NCBI RefSeq assembly: GCF_008041835.1
Contig: NZ_VRYE01000011.1
Coordinates: 124,001 to 188,000 of the forward strand
From: Ectopseudomonas mendocina
GTDB lineage: Bacteria > Pseudomonadota > Gammaproteobacteria > Pseudomonadales > Pseudomonadaceae
Reading direction: 5' to 3'
Length of the DNA: 64,000 bases
Position 1 is the first letter of the stretch; every line of letters begins with the position of its first letter. A program made the position numbers and the translations under genes. This document shows positions 55,266-64,000 of this stretch, in pieces. The notes beneath the pieces were generated by a model. The model searched no databases and had not been told where the DNA came from. It saw only the letters and a list, made by a program, of their open reading frames with translations.

Positions 55266-55266
55266 T

Positions 55267-55476
55267 TCAGAAGCTGTCTCTTAATCGGTACCAGGCCTTG
55301 CCAATGGCCTCGAGCGGCGCCGCCAGGCGTAGCGCCGCGTGCAGGTCGCTGAAACCGGCACCGACCACCAGTGCATCGCACTGCACGTTACCTTGCAGGG
55401 CCGGATAGCGCCTCAACCGGTCCCGACAGTTCTGCGCGTAGTAACTGTCGACATGCTCACTGGCCTGGCGAAACAT
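55267..55476 (-). pseudogene. Internally deleted gamma-glutamylpolyamine oxidase (PuuB/PauB-like) remnant
   Basis: A frame of 69 codons beginning MFRQASEHVDSYYAQNCRDR and QCDALVVGAGFSDLHAALRL, the N-terminus of FAD-dependent gamma-glutamylpolyamine oxidases (normally about 430 residues). It then jumps to GKAWYRLRDSF, which resembles their extreme C-terminus. About 360 residues are missing, and the third glycine of the GxGxxG motif is aspartate. It sits at the expected place in a pau/puu operon, so the oxidase was once encoded here. It could still be translated as a non-functional peptide. Confidence 0.7.
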
Positions 55477-55482
55477 AAGCGG

Positions 55483-55514
55483 TTCATGAAATTTAAAATA
55501 ATTAATTTCATGAA
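55483..55514. promoter_or_regulatory. Perfect 11-bp inverted repeat, candidate PauR/PuuR-type operator
   Basis: TTCATGAAATT (55483-55493) and AATTTCATGAA (55504-55514) are exact complements separated by 10 AT-rich bases; each arm contains the 8-bp palindrome TTCATGAA. The site lies directly upstream of the oxidase remnant and the XRE-cupin gene in otherwise GC-rich DNA. Confidence 0.6.
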
Positions 55515-55764
55515 AATCTATAGATAAAATTTCACAAAGGCAAGTCTGAGCATGCCAGGGGCGAGCCCAGACGCAGCGCTCGACAGGAATACTCGCGACC
55601 AGATTCTCCACGGAAAGTCATTGCGCGACGCTCATACAAACGAAATCGCTCGAAGAAGCGCAGCTTAGGTGCTGTGAATGCACATCCTGAGAGGAATAAC
55701 GGCGCCGCATCAGCGAGCGCCGATACTTTCTGTACAGAGCCTAAAGCCCCTCCTGCGACACCTG

Positions 55765-56913
55765 CTATAGCCCCATCTGCTTGGCGATGATTTCGTTCAT
55801 GATCTCGCGCGTGCCGCCGCCAATGGAGAGGATGCGGTTGTCGCGGTACAGGCGCTCAACCAGGGACTCGCGCATATAGCCCATGCCGCCCATGATCTGC
55901 ACCGCATCGTAGGTCAGGCGGTCGGCGATATCGGTGGCGAAGTTCTTGGCCATGGAGATTTCCTTGATCACACTTCTGCCGGCCGCCATCTGCACGGCCT
56001 GGCGGTAGGTGAACTCACGGGAGACTTCCAACTGAGTAGCCATCTCGGCCAGGCGGTGCTTGAGCACCTGGAACCTGCCCACCGGCTTGCCGAACGCCTG
56101 GCGCTCGCGCGCCCACTTCATGGACTCCTCCAGCGCCAGTTGCGCGGTCATATTGGCCATGATCGCCAGGCTCAGGCGCTCACTCTGGAAGTTGGCCATG
56201 ATGCAGGCGAAGCCGGCGTTCTCCACGCCGATGAGGTTCTCCACCGGCACCAGGCAGTCATCGAAGAACAGTTCGGCGGTGTCCGACGCCCACCAGCCCA
56301 TCTTCTTCAGCTTGCGCCCGACGGTGAAACCCGGCGTGCCCTTTTCCACCAGCAACAGGCTGACGCCGCCAAAGCCCTCGTTGCCGGTGCGCACCGCCAC
56401 CGTGTAGTGATCGGCACGCACACCGCTGGTGATGAAGGTCTTGCTGCCGTTGATGCGGTAATGCTCGCCTTCACGCACGGCGCGGGTCTTGAGGTTGGTC
56501 ACGTCAGAACCGCCGGAAGGCTCGGTCACCGCCAGCGCCATGATCTTCTCGCCGGCCAGTACCTGCGACACCACGCGCTCGCGGACGGCCGGCTTGGCCC
56601 ACTTGACGATGGGCGGCAGGCCGATATCCAGCGAACCCAGCCCGGCCACCAGGCCGCCCGAACCGCTGCGCATCAGTTCTTCGCTGGCTGCGACCTTGGC
56701 GAATACATCGCCTTCATGGCTGCCGCCATACCGCTCCGGGTAACCGATGCCGAGGATGCCTGCAACACCGGCCTTGAGATATAGCTCGCGGGGAAATTCC
56801 TCGGCCTCCTCCCATTCATCGATATGCGGCAGGATCTCGCGTTCGACGAAGCGTCGGACGGCGTCACGAACCAGTTGGTGGGATTCATCGAAATACGACA
56901 GCGCGGCGACCAT
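55765..56913 (-). CDS. Acyl-CoA dehydrogenase
   Basis: FAD-dependent dehydrogenase of 382 residues. Signature segments: LAVTEPSGGSDVTNLKTRAV, GVSLLLVEKGTPGFTVGRKL, ERQAFGKPVGRFQVLKHRLA, QIMGGMGYMRESLVERLYRD and GGGTREIMNEIIA. The catalytic glutamate position lies in the region of the YMRES/GGGTRE motifs, as in long/medium-chain enzymes, but substrate length is not predictable. ATG 56913 (MVAALSYFDESHQL) has GGAG 8 bases upstream; the open frame reaching 56970 is not supported. PAO1 has an acyl-CoA dehydrogenase (PA1535) at the same place near recR. Confidence 0.92.
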   Translation of the reverse strand: MVAALSYFDESHQLVRDAVRRFVEREILPHIDEWEEAEEFPRELYLKAGVAGILGIGYPERYGGSHEGDVFAKVAASEELMRSGSGGLVAGLGSLDIGLPPIVKWAKPAVRERVVSQVLAGEKIMALAVTEPSGGSDVTNLKTRAVREGEHYRINGSKTFITSGVRADHYTVAVRTGNEGFGGVSLLLVEKGTPGFTVGRKLKKMGWWASDTAELFFDDCLVPVENLIGVENAGFACIMANFQSERLSLAIMANMTAQLALEESMKWARERQAFGKPVGRFQVLKHRLAEMATQLEVSREFTYRQAVQMAAGRSVIKEISMAKNFATDIADRLTYDAVQIMGGMGYMRESLVERLYRDNRILSIGGGTREIMNEIIAKQMGL

Positions 56914-56979
56914 GCGGGTACTCCCGTTATTGTTTTCGCCACCCCAACCTAGCACTTGCTTGGTTTTCAAGCGAGCGTT

Positions 56980-57567
56980 TCATTTGTGCTCACGCAGAGC
57001 CTTCCTCACTCGCTCACCCATCGCGTAGGCCGGCCCTTCAACCGCCTGGAAATTGCGGGTGTAGCGCCGAGCAAAGCCATCACTGCCCCATTCGCGGTAC
57101 TGCTGTACATGCCACAGCTCATGCGCCCAGAGCACAGGATCGGCGGCAGCCGCCTGTGCATCACGAAACACCACCACATCCACCAGCGTCACAGCCTGTA
57201 CGTCGGGGTTCTGCAGCATGACGGTGGCGGCGTCCATTTCGTCGGTGATGCCGACGCGATAGCGCACCTCATCGAGCAACGCATCGTCATAGAACGGCGC
57301 AAGTTGCGCGCGAATCATCAGGGGAATGGGTTCGGTGCCGGCTCGCAGCGCCGCCCGGCGGGACTCTAGCAACCAGGCTTCAAGCCGCGCCGCAGCCAGG
57401 TTCAAACCCTCCTCGCGCACCCGCACAGGGTCAGGCACGCACAGGCAGGAAGCACCCAGGCACACCTGAATCTGCCCCGTCGGACATACGTCGGCGCGCG
57501 CAGCCACAGGCAGACTCAACAGGAGCAACAGAATGATGCAACGCAGAGTGTCGGCGGGCACGGGCAC
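56980..57567 (-). CDS. Secreted metalloprotease-like protein with HELWH motif (DUF4157-type)
   Basis: A 195-residue protein with an N-terminal signal sequence (CIILLLLLSLPVAARA) and a cysteine-rich start of the mature chain (VCPTGQIQVCLGASCLCVP). A zinc-protease-like site HELWHVQQYREWG (HExxH form) lies near residue 149. The later ARRYTRNFQAVEGPAYAMGE fits the DUF4157 (eCIS-core) group. Proteolysis is not demonstrated for the family. It lies 20 bases before recR on the same strand. Confidence 0.75.
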   Translation of the reverse strand: MPVPADTLRCIILLLLLSLPVAARADVCPTGQIQVCLGASCLCVPDPVRVREEGLNLAAARLEAWLLESRRAALRAGTEPIPLMIRAQLAPFYDDALLDEVRYRVGITDEMDAATVMLQNPDVQAVTLVDVVVFRDAQAAAADPVLWAHELWHVQQYREWGSDGFARRYTRNFQAVEGPAYAMGERVRKALREHK

Positions 57568-57587
57568 TCCGAACGTGGGGGGCGCGA

Positions 57588-58187
57588 TTACAGGCTGATC
57601 GGACGCCGGCCGGCCAAGGCATGGGCCAGGGTACCGCCGTCGACCAGTTCCAGCTCGCCACCCAGCGGCATGCCGTGGGCGATGCGTGAGGCGACCAGAC
57701 CCTTGCCGACGAGAATCTGCGCGATGTAATGCGCCGTGGCCTCACCCTCCACAGTGGGATTGGTGGCCAGGATCACTTCGCTGAAGGCACCGGCGTCGAT
57801 ACGCGCCAGCAGTTCGGGAATGCCGATGGCTTCCGGGCCCAGACCATCGAGCGGGGACAGATGCCCCTTGAGTACGAAATAACGGCCGCGGTAGCCGGTC
57901 TGCTCCACCGCATGCACATCCATCGGCCCCTCGACGACGCACAGCAGGCTGTCATCGCGGCGCTCGTCCAGACACAGCTGGCACAGTTCGTCTTCGCTCA
58001 GGCTGCGGCAGCGCTTGCAGTGGCCCACGCCTTCCATCGCTGCATTGAGCGCCTGAGCCAGACGCTGACCGCCACTGCGATCGCGTTCGAGCAGCTGCAG
58101 CGCCATGCGCTGCGCGGTCTTCTGGCCGACTCCGGGCAGGATGCGCAAGGAGTCGATCAGTTGGCGAATCAGGGGGCTGAAGCTCAT
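57588..58187 (-). CDS. recR: Recombination protein RecR
   Basis: RecFOR-pathway mediator of 199 residues that helps load RecA on gapped DNA. It has the N-terminal HhH segment ([20 protein letters not shown]), zinc finger ([16 protein letters not shown]) and Toprim domain ([37 protein letters not shown]). ATG 58187 ([10 protein letters not shown]) is the family start. It is the third gene of the dnaX-ybaB-recR order, though a 208-base repeat-containing gap separates it from ybaB. Confidence 0.96.
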   Translation of the reverse strand: MSFSPLIRQLIDSLRILPGVGQKTAQRMALQLLERDRSGGQRLAQALNAAMEGVGHCKRCRSLSEDELCQLCLDERRDDSLLCVVEGPMDVHAVEQTGYRGRYFVLKGHLSPLDGLGPEAIGIPELLARIDAGAFSEVILATNPTVEGEATAHYIAQILVGKGLVASRIAHGMPLGGELELVDGGTLAHALAGRRPISL

Positions 58188-58220
58188 GGAAGTCCTGCAA
58201 AGGTTGGCGGGCAATGATCC

Positions 58221-58238
58221 GGTGGGCTAAAGCCCACC
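58221..58238. repeat. Short palindromic repeat GGTGGGCT-AA-AGCCCACC
   Basis: Perfect 8-bp stem with a two-base loop, the GGTGGGCT type often repeated between Pseudomonas genes. It lies in the ybaB-recR gap. Confidence 0.6.
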
Positions 58239-58302
58239 CTGCGAACTGAACATGCGATCAACATAATTAAGAGTGGCGATCAGGCGGCGTGCAGGGCAAG
58301 GC

Positions 58303-58360
58303 GCCGACGAACGAGGAACCGCAGTGCGCTGCAGCACATGAGGATTCCGAGTTCGTCGGC
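58303..58360. repeat. Structured inverted repeat in the ybaB-recR gap
   Basis: GCCGACGAAC (58303-58312) pairs with GTTCGTCGGC (58351-58360); AGGAA and TTCC (GATTCC) continue the stem inward. The whole forms a bulged hairpin of about 58 bases. It breaks an otherwise compact operon and looks like an inserted or dispersed element. Confidence 0.5.
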
Positions 58361-58395
58361 AACACAGCCATGTGCGTCGACTGGGCGTCACCTAC

Positions 58396-58722
58396 TCAAA
58401 AAGGCATTTTGAAGCCCGGGGGGAGCTGCATGCCCGCGGTCATGCCGGACATTTTCTCCTGGCTGTTCTGCTCGACCTTGCGCACGGCGTCGTTGACGGC
58501 GGCGGCAATCAGGTCTTCCAGCACTTCCTTGTCTTCCTGCATCAGACTGTCGTCCAGGGTGATGCGCTTGACGTCGTGGCGACCCGTCATCACCACACTG
58601 ACCAGACCCGCACCGGACTGGCCGGTGACTTCAGCATTGGCCAGTTCTTCCTGCATCTTCTGCATTTTTTCCTGCATCTGCTGGGCCTGCTTCATCAGGC
58701 CTGCCATGCCACCTTTCATCAT
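58396..58722 (-). CDS. ybaB: Nucleoid-associated protein YbaB/EbfC
   Basis: Small DNA-binding protein of 108 residues. The first part is a methionine- and glutamine-rich helix ([20 protein letters not shown]), then the conserved core [20 protein letters not shown] and [20 protein letters not shown]. It lies 26 bases after dnaX on the same strand, as in most proteobacteria, and is co-expressed with replication and recombination genes. Confidence 0.95.
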   Translation of the reverse strand: MMKGGMAGLMKQAQQMQEKMQKMQEELANAEVTGQSGAGLVSVVMTGRHDVKRITLDDSLMQEDKEVLEDLIAAAVNDAVRKVEQNSQEKMSGMTAGMQLPPGFKMPF

Positions 58723-58748
58723 CTCGGTATCCTCGGTATTCAGGGATG

Positions 58749-60860
<2,112 letters not shown>

Positions 60861-61322
60861 GGAAAACCGTCATATGAGGAAAGCAAAAGTGGGCTAATGC
60901 TAGCGGAGCAACCGGCAAATTGCATCCGCCACCGGCATGTACGAACGGCATCGCTCTGACCTGAGAAATAGCGCTGGTTATTTCTTGAGCACTACCGTAT
61001 CATCCGCGCCGTTCGTACCACGCTGTAAGTCATTAAGGCCTTTGTGCCCCCTCGCTGGTTTCCCGGTTCAACGTCTAGCGCTTTCCTGCGCTGCCGCCCT
61101 CCCCGATCCCACCTGCTGACTGATCAGGCCGACTCGCCACTTACTGGCGCAGATCCTCCGCCTGCCTCCGACGTACCGACCACGCCTAAGAACCGTAACA
61201 TTGGAACTTTATCGTGCCAACCAAGCTCCAATGGTTCGACATGCTATGGCCGCTTTTCGGCCAACCACATGGAGCTACACCACGCGCAACGAAGCGCACA
61301 TGCTTTAAGGAAGTACCTAAGA
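60861..61322. other. Divergent dnaX/DUF3509 intergenic region with nested inverted repeats
   Basis: Contains an 11-bp perfect inverted repeat GTACGAACGGC (60939-60949) / GCCGTTCGTAC (61008-61018). Inside it is a second dyad, TGAGAAATA...TATTTCTTGA (about 60962-60988). It must hold the dnaX promoter on one side and the DUF3509 promoter on the other. No protein gene recognised; a small RNA is possible. Confidence 0.45.
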
Positions 61323-61544
61323 ATGAATGCTCAACATCAAATTCAGAAAGCCATCAGCACCCTGACCCACGCCTTCGCGCCGTTCGACTGCCGCATCCAG
61401 GCCACGCGCAAGGGTAGCTTCAGTTTCACCCTGGTCGACAAGACCGGTATCGCCCAGTACAGCCAGCGTCTTTACCCGGGCCAGTACAACGACGATTCGC
61501 TGCAACAGGTGATCGAGCGTACACGCCAATCGCTCACGGCTTGA
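61323..61544 (+). CDS. DUF3509 domain protein (first of two)
   Basis: A 73-residue protein of the Pseudomonas DUF3509 family, function unknown. It shows FAPFDCRIQATRKGSFSFTL followed by IAQYSQRLYPGQYNDDSLQQ, the fold repeated in its downstream neighbour. ATG 61323 has AAGGAAG about 10 bases upstream; the open frame extends far upstream without coding character. Confidence 0.8.
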   Translation: MNAQHQIQKAISTLTHAFAPFDCRIQATRKGSFSFTLVDKTGIAQYSQRLYPGQYNDDSLQQVIERTRQSLTA

Positions 61545-61597
61545 ACCAAGCCGCCATGTTGAGGTCGAAGCAAGTCAACCTCAGGATGGAGTCAGAT

Positions 61598-61885
61598 ATG
61601 GAACTCAGCAATCAGCAACTCGTCGACCATCTGTTCAATCCGTTGCGCGCCAGCTTCAGCTCGCCACGGCCGGATGGCAGCGTCATCCTCGCCTTGCTCG
61701 ACGAGAGCGACAGCACCGTCTACAGCCGTGTTCTGGCCAGCCCCCAAATCACCGACCAGAACGCCTTCGCCCAAAGCCTGGAAGAAATCCGCCTGGAACT
61801 GGCGGTACGCGCCGGCAATATTCCTGCCGACCTACGCAAGATACTCAAGGAACAGGACAGCGTGCTGAATTACCGCATCGCCTGA
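61598..61885 (+). CDS. DUF3509 domain protein (second of two)
   Basis: A 95-residue paralogue of the preceding gene, 53 bases downstream: MELSNQQLVDHLFNPLRASF, PRPDGSVILALLDESDSTVY, SRVLASPQITDQ and an added C-terminal helix (LEEIRLELAVRAGNIPADLR). GGAG lies 6 bases before ATG 61598. The two were probably made by tandem duplication and share the terminator at 61903. Confidence 0.8.
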   Translation: MELSNQQLVDHLFNPLRASFSSPRPDGSVILALLDESDSTVYSRVLASPQITDQNAFAQSLEEIRLELAVRAGNIPADLRKILKEQDSVLNYRIA

Positions 61886-61902
61886 ACCTGCACACCCGCA
61901 AG

Positions 61903-61930
61903 AGCCTGCGCCCAACGCGCAGGCTTTTTT
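61903..61930 (+). terminator. Rho-independent terminator of the DUF3509 pair
   Basis: Stem AGCCTGCGC/GCGCAGGCT with a 5-base loop and TTTTTT, 17 bases after the second stop codon. Confidence 0.92.
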
Positions 61931-62002
61931 ATTGCGCAGAGCAAATGACCGGCGACGAGACGGGGGCATTGAGAGAGAAGAAGGGGCGCGCTGGAGATTG
62001 GA

Positions 62003-62114
62003 GGCGAACCCTGCCAGCCACACCCCGGCACACGATGTTCCCGCTGTGGCTGCTCCCTTCCGGGCCTGACCAGGTTCACGGGTAATCGTTGCGAGGGGAC
62101 CGACAGGGCCCACC
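62003..62114 (-). ncRNA. ffs: Signal recognition particle 4.5S RNA
   Basis: On the minus strand the conserved SRP core is present: CCTGGTCAGGCCCGGAAGGG followed by AGCAGCC, with the GGAA tetraloop and the symmetric and asymmetric loops that bind Ffh. The 5' end GGTGGGCCCTGTCGG pairs with the 3' end CTGGCAGGGTTCGCC, which sets the ends at about 62114 and 62003 (112 nt, as in other gammaproteobacteria). It lies near dnaX, its usual place in Pseudomonas. Confidence 0.93.
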
Positions 62115-62188
62115 ATAACGAAGCCCGCCATTGCGACGGGCCGCGCCATTGTAACGACTAAACGCAAACTTACAACTGCTTCAAACAC

Positions 62189-63823
62189 TTAGACGCGGAA
62201 ACGGCCCACCAACTGAGCCAGGCCATGGGACAGCTCGGACAGATGCTGGCTGGCCCGCGTGCTCTGCTCGGAGGTCTGTGCCGCCTCGTTGGACAGATCA
62301 CGAATATCACTGATGTTGCGTGCGATCTCTTCGGTAACGCTGCTCTGCTCCTCGCACGCCGTGGCGATCTGCGCAGCCATGTCATTGATGCGCTGCACCG
62401 AATCACCGGTCACGCTCAACGCCTGATCCACACCCGCCGCCTGCTCCACGCTCTGCCGTGCCCGCGCACTGCCCGAATGGGTGGCCTTGACCGCATTCTG
62501 CACACCGATCTGCAGACGCTCGATCATCTGCTGAATATCCTTGGTGGACTCCTGAGTACGCGCGGCCAACGCGCGCACCTCATCGGCCACCACAGCAAAA
62601 CCACGCCCCTGCTCGCCTGCCCGCGCCGCCTCGATGGCGGCATTGAGTGCCAGCAGGTTGGTTTGCTCGGCAATACCCTTGATCACCGCCAGCACGGCGC
62701 CAATATTGGCGGTTTCCTGCTCCAGGGTCTGAATGGTAGTGGAGGCACTCTCCATTTCCTGTGCCAACTGGCGGATGGAGTGTATGGTGGCTCCCACCAC
62801 CTCGGCTCCCTCACGCGACTGCGCTTCGGCCTGACGCGCCGCATCGGCGGCATTCTGCGCATTGCGCGCCACCTCATGCACCGCTGCGCCCATCTCGGTT
62901 GCAGCCGTGCTGACCTGATCTACGGCCACATGCTCGCTACTGATGAGGCGGTCATTAGCGGCTGCCATTTCTGTCAGGCTTTGCGCTGAGTCGGCCACCT
63001 CCCCGGTGGCCCTGCCCACTTCCTTGATCAAGGGCTGCAACTTGTCGAGAAAGCGATTGAGGGCTTGGCTGAGCTTACCCAACTCATCTCTGGACAGCAC
63101 ATCCAGACGCACCCGCAGATCACCATCCCCATCGGCAATCTGCTCGATGCGATGCAGCAGACTGTGCAGCGGACGCGTCACCAGCAACGGGAAGCCCACT
63201 ATCAACACCAGACACACCAGCAGGCCTATGGCGATCAGCAGCCCCTGCTGCCAGACCAGCGCATCGCCACGTGCTATGGCATCGCTACCCACCGCATTGG
63301 CAGCGCCATCTTCCAACTCACCCAGTTTGTCGATAGCGGTACGTGCCTCTTCGAATTGCGCCTCACTGTCAGCAAAACTCAGTCGGCTGGCGCCCTCCGG
63401 GTCACTCGAACTCATTTCCAGTACACGTAGAGACGTTGCCTTCCAACGCTCATAGCCACGGTCAAACTCGGCCACCAGGGCAAGCGCCTCATTGCCGGGC
63501 TGCATGGCGGCGAACTTGTGCACACGCTCATAGGCCTGCTGCAGATTTTCAGCATGGGCAGCGCGCAACTGGTCGGCATATTGGTGCGCACTCTCATCGA
63601 GCAAGCTGCGCTCGGCAACGAAAGCCTGATAGAGATCCCGGTCGGCATTGAGCAACAGGCTGACAGCCGGCAAATGGCGATTGGTCAGTGTCGTGCTGGA
63701 TTCGGCAACCTGAGTGATGCCACGAACCCCCAGCACCCCCATCGCCACCAGCAGAATGGCCAGCAGCAGAATCGGCAGAGCAATTTTCCAGCGAAAACCA
63801 AGATCAGCGAATGCACGCAACAT
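62189..63823 (-). CDS. Methyl-accepting chemotaxis protein
   Basis: Transmembrane chemoreceptor of 544 residues. TM1 is near residues 11-31 ([20 protein letters not shown]), followed by a helical periplasmic sensor of about 155 residues ([20 protein letters not shown]), TM2 near 190-210 ([20 protein letters not shown]), HAMP, and a signalling domain with the hairpin tip [20 protein letters not shown] and [18 protein letters not shown]. The ligand cannot be predicted. ATG 63823 has GGAG 7-8 bases upstream; an open frame to 63982 is not supported. There is no C-terminal CheR-binding pentapeptide. Confidence 0.94.
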   Translation of the reverse strand: MLRAFADLGFRWKIALPILLLAILLVAMGVLGVRGITQVAESSTTLTNRHLPAVSLLLNADRDLYQAFVAERSLLDESAHQYADQLRAAHAENLQQAYERVHKFAAMQPGNEALALVAEFDRGYERWKATSLRVLEMSSSDPEGASRLSFADSEAQFEEARTAIDKLGELEDGAANAVGSDAIARGDALVWQQGLLIAIGLLVCLVLIVGFPLLVTRPLHSLLHRIEQIADGDGDLRVRLDVLSRDELGKLSQALNRFLDKLQPLIKEVGRATGEVADSAQSLTEMAAANDRLISSEHVAVDQVSTAATEMGAAVHEVARNAQNAADAARQAEAQSREGAEVVGATIHSIRQLAQEMESASTTIQTLEQETANIGAVLAVIKGIAEQTNLLALNAAIEAARAGEQGRGFAVVADEVRALAARTQESTKDIQQMIERLQIGVQNAVKATHSGSARARQSVEQAAGVDQALSVTGDSVQRINDMAAQIATACEEQSSVTEEIARNISDIRDLSNEAAQTSEQSTRASQHLSELSHGLAQLVGRFRV

Positions 63824-64000
63824 GATGGCACTCCAGCATGACATTACCAGCAACAGCTTAGTCGAGCCTTGCCAGTCTGCTGCATACCCTGACAAATCAC
63901 GGCTGAACGCAGCCGACCGTGCCTGCCTGAATGCTTGCGTTTTTCTACTCATGGGCCGGAACCACTGAGGCCGATGCGACACTAAGCCCTACCGGAAGGG
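63824..64000. other. Upstream region of the chemoreceptor gene
   Basis: Presumed promoter region of the chemoreceptor. No convincing promoter motif or other gene was seen before the window ends. Confidence 0.4.

Overview
The window is ordinary chromosomal backbone of a Pseudomonas (sensu lato). The evidence is the gene content and order: the sucA-sdhBADC/gltA block, tandem cbb3 oxidase operons followed by ccoGHIS-hemN-anr-apt, recR-ybaB-dnaX with 4.5S RNA, Pseudomonas-restricted small families (PA1571-like, DUF3509), GC-rich codon use and Pseudomonas REP-type palindromes. The order resembles the P. aeruginosa PAO1 PA1532-PA1585 region as I remember it, with other blocks in between. A mendocina/oleovorans-type species is possible but not shown. 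No rRNA, tRNA, CRISPR array, prophage or intact insertion sequence was seen.

Layout. 1-6.2 kb: TCA cycle genes (partial sucA, sdhBADC, gltA) reading away from a shared promoter region. 6.2-18.4 kb: housekeeping genes (START-domain protein, YkgJ protein, beta-hydroxyacid dehydrogenase, exonuclease, ppnP, rhtA, ABC exporter, NAD-kinase-like protein, msrB, alaA, htpX, tpm). 18.4-19.1 kb: fused remnants of three transposase families. 19.2-22.7 kb: beta-oxidation pair. 23.3-25.4 kb: AEC transporter, then a rhodanese and an unusual cytochrome c. 25.5-28.6 kb: transglutaminase, alpha-E and circularly permuted ATP-grasp operon. 28.6-29.7 kb: regulatory DNA and a long imperfect palindrome. 29.8-46.2 kb: micro-oxic respiration block (two ccoNOQP operons, their assembly genes, a cytochrome-biogenesis type membrane protein, hemN, anr, apt). 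46.3-51.8 kb: sodium-channel homologue, small enzymes, TetR/SDR pair, ohrR-ohr. 51.9-55.5 kb: polyamine catabolism remnant (aminotransferase, gamma-glutamylpolyamine synthetase, regulator, gutted oxidase). 55.8-63.8 kb: acyl-CoA dehydrogenase, recR-ybaB-dnaX, two DUF3509 genes, 4.5S RNA and a chemoreceptor.

How it works together. Three 14-bp ANR/FNR boxes sit ahead of ccoN2, ccoG and hemN, and the anr gene lies in the same block, so sensor, oxidase, oxidase assembly and oxygen-independent haem synthesis form one regulatory unit. The second ccoNOQP set has no visible box and is probably the aerobic one. The ATP-grasp operon has a correctly spaced sigma-54 promoter and an upstream NtrC-type palindrome, which suggests nitrogen control.

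Most notable: two copies of a non-coding element of about 145 bp (9292-9434 and 17541-17686), in opposite orientation. Each is flanked by a perfect 10-bp direct repeat, and each sits in the loop of what was a Rho-independent terminator. This looks like a terminator-loop-targeting miniature mobile element that carries a REP doublet. Other decay events are an amber codon inside the signal peptide of a START-domain gene, an in-frame chimera of IS1182-type and IS5-type transposases, and an internally deleted gamma-glutamylpolyamine oxidase gene.
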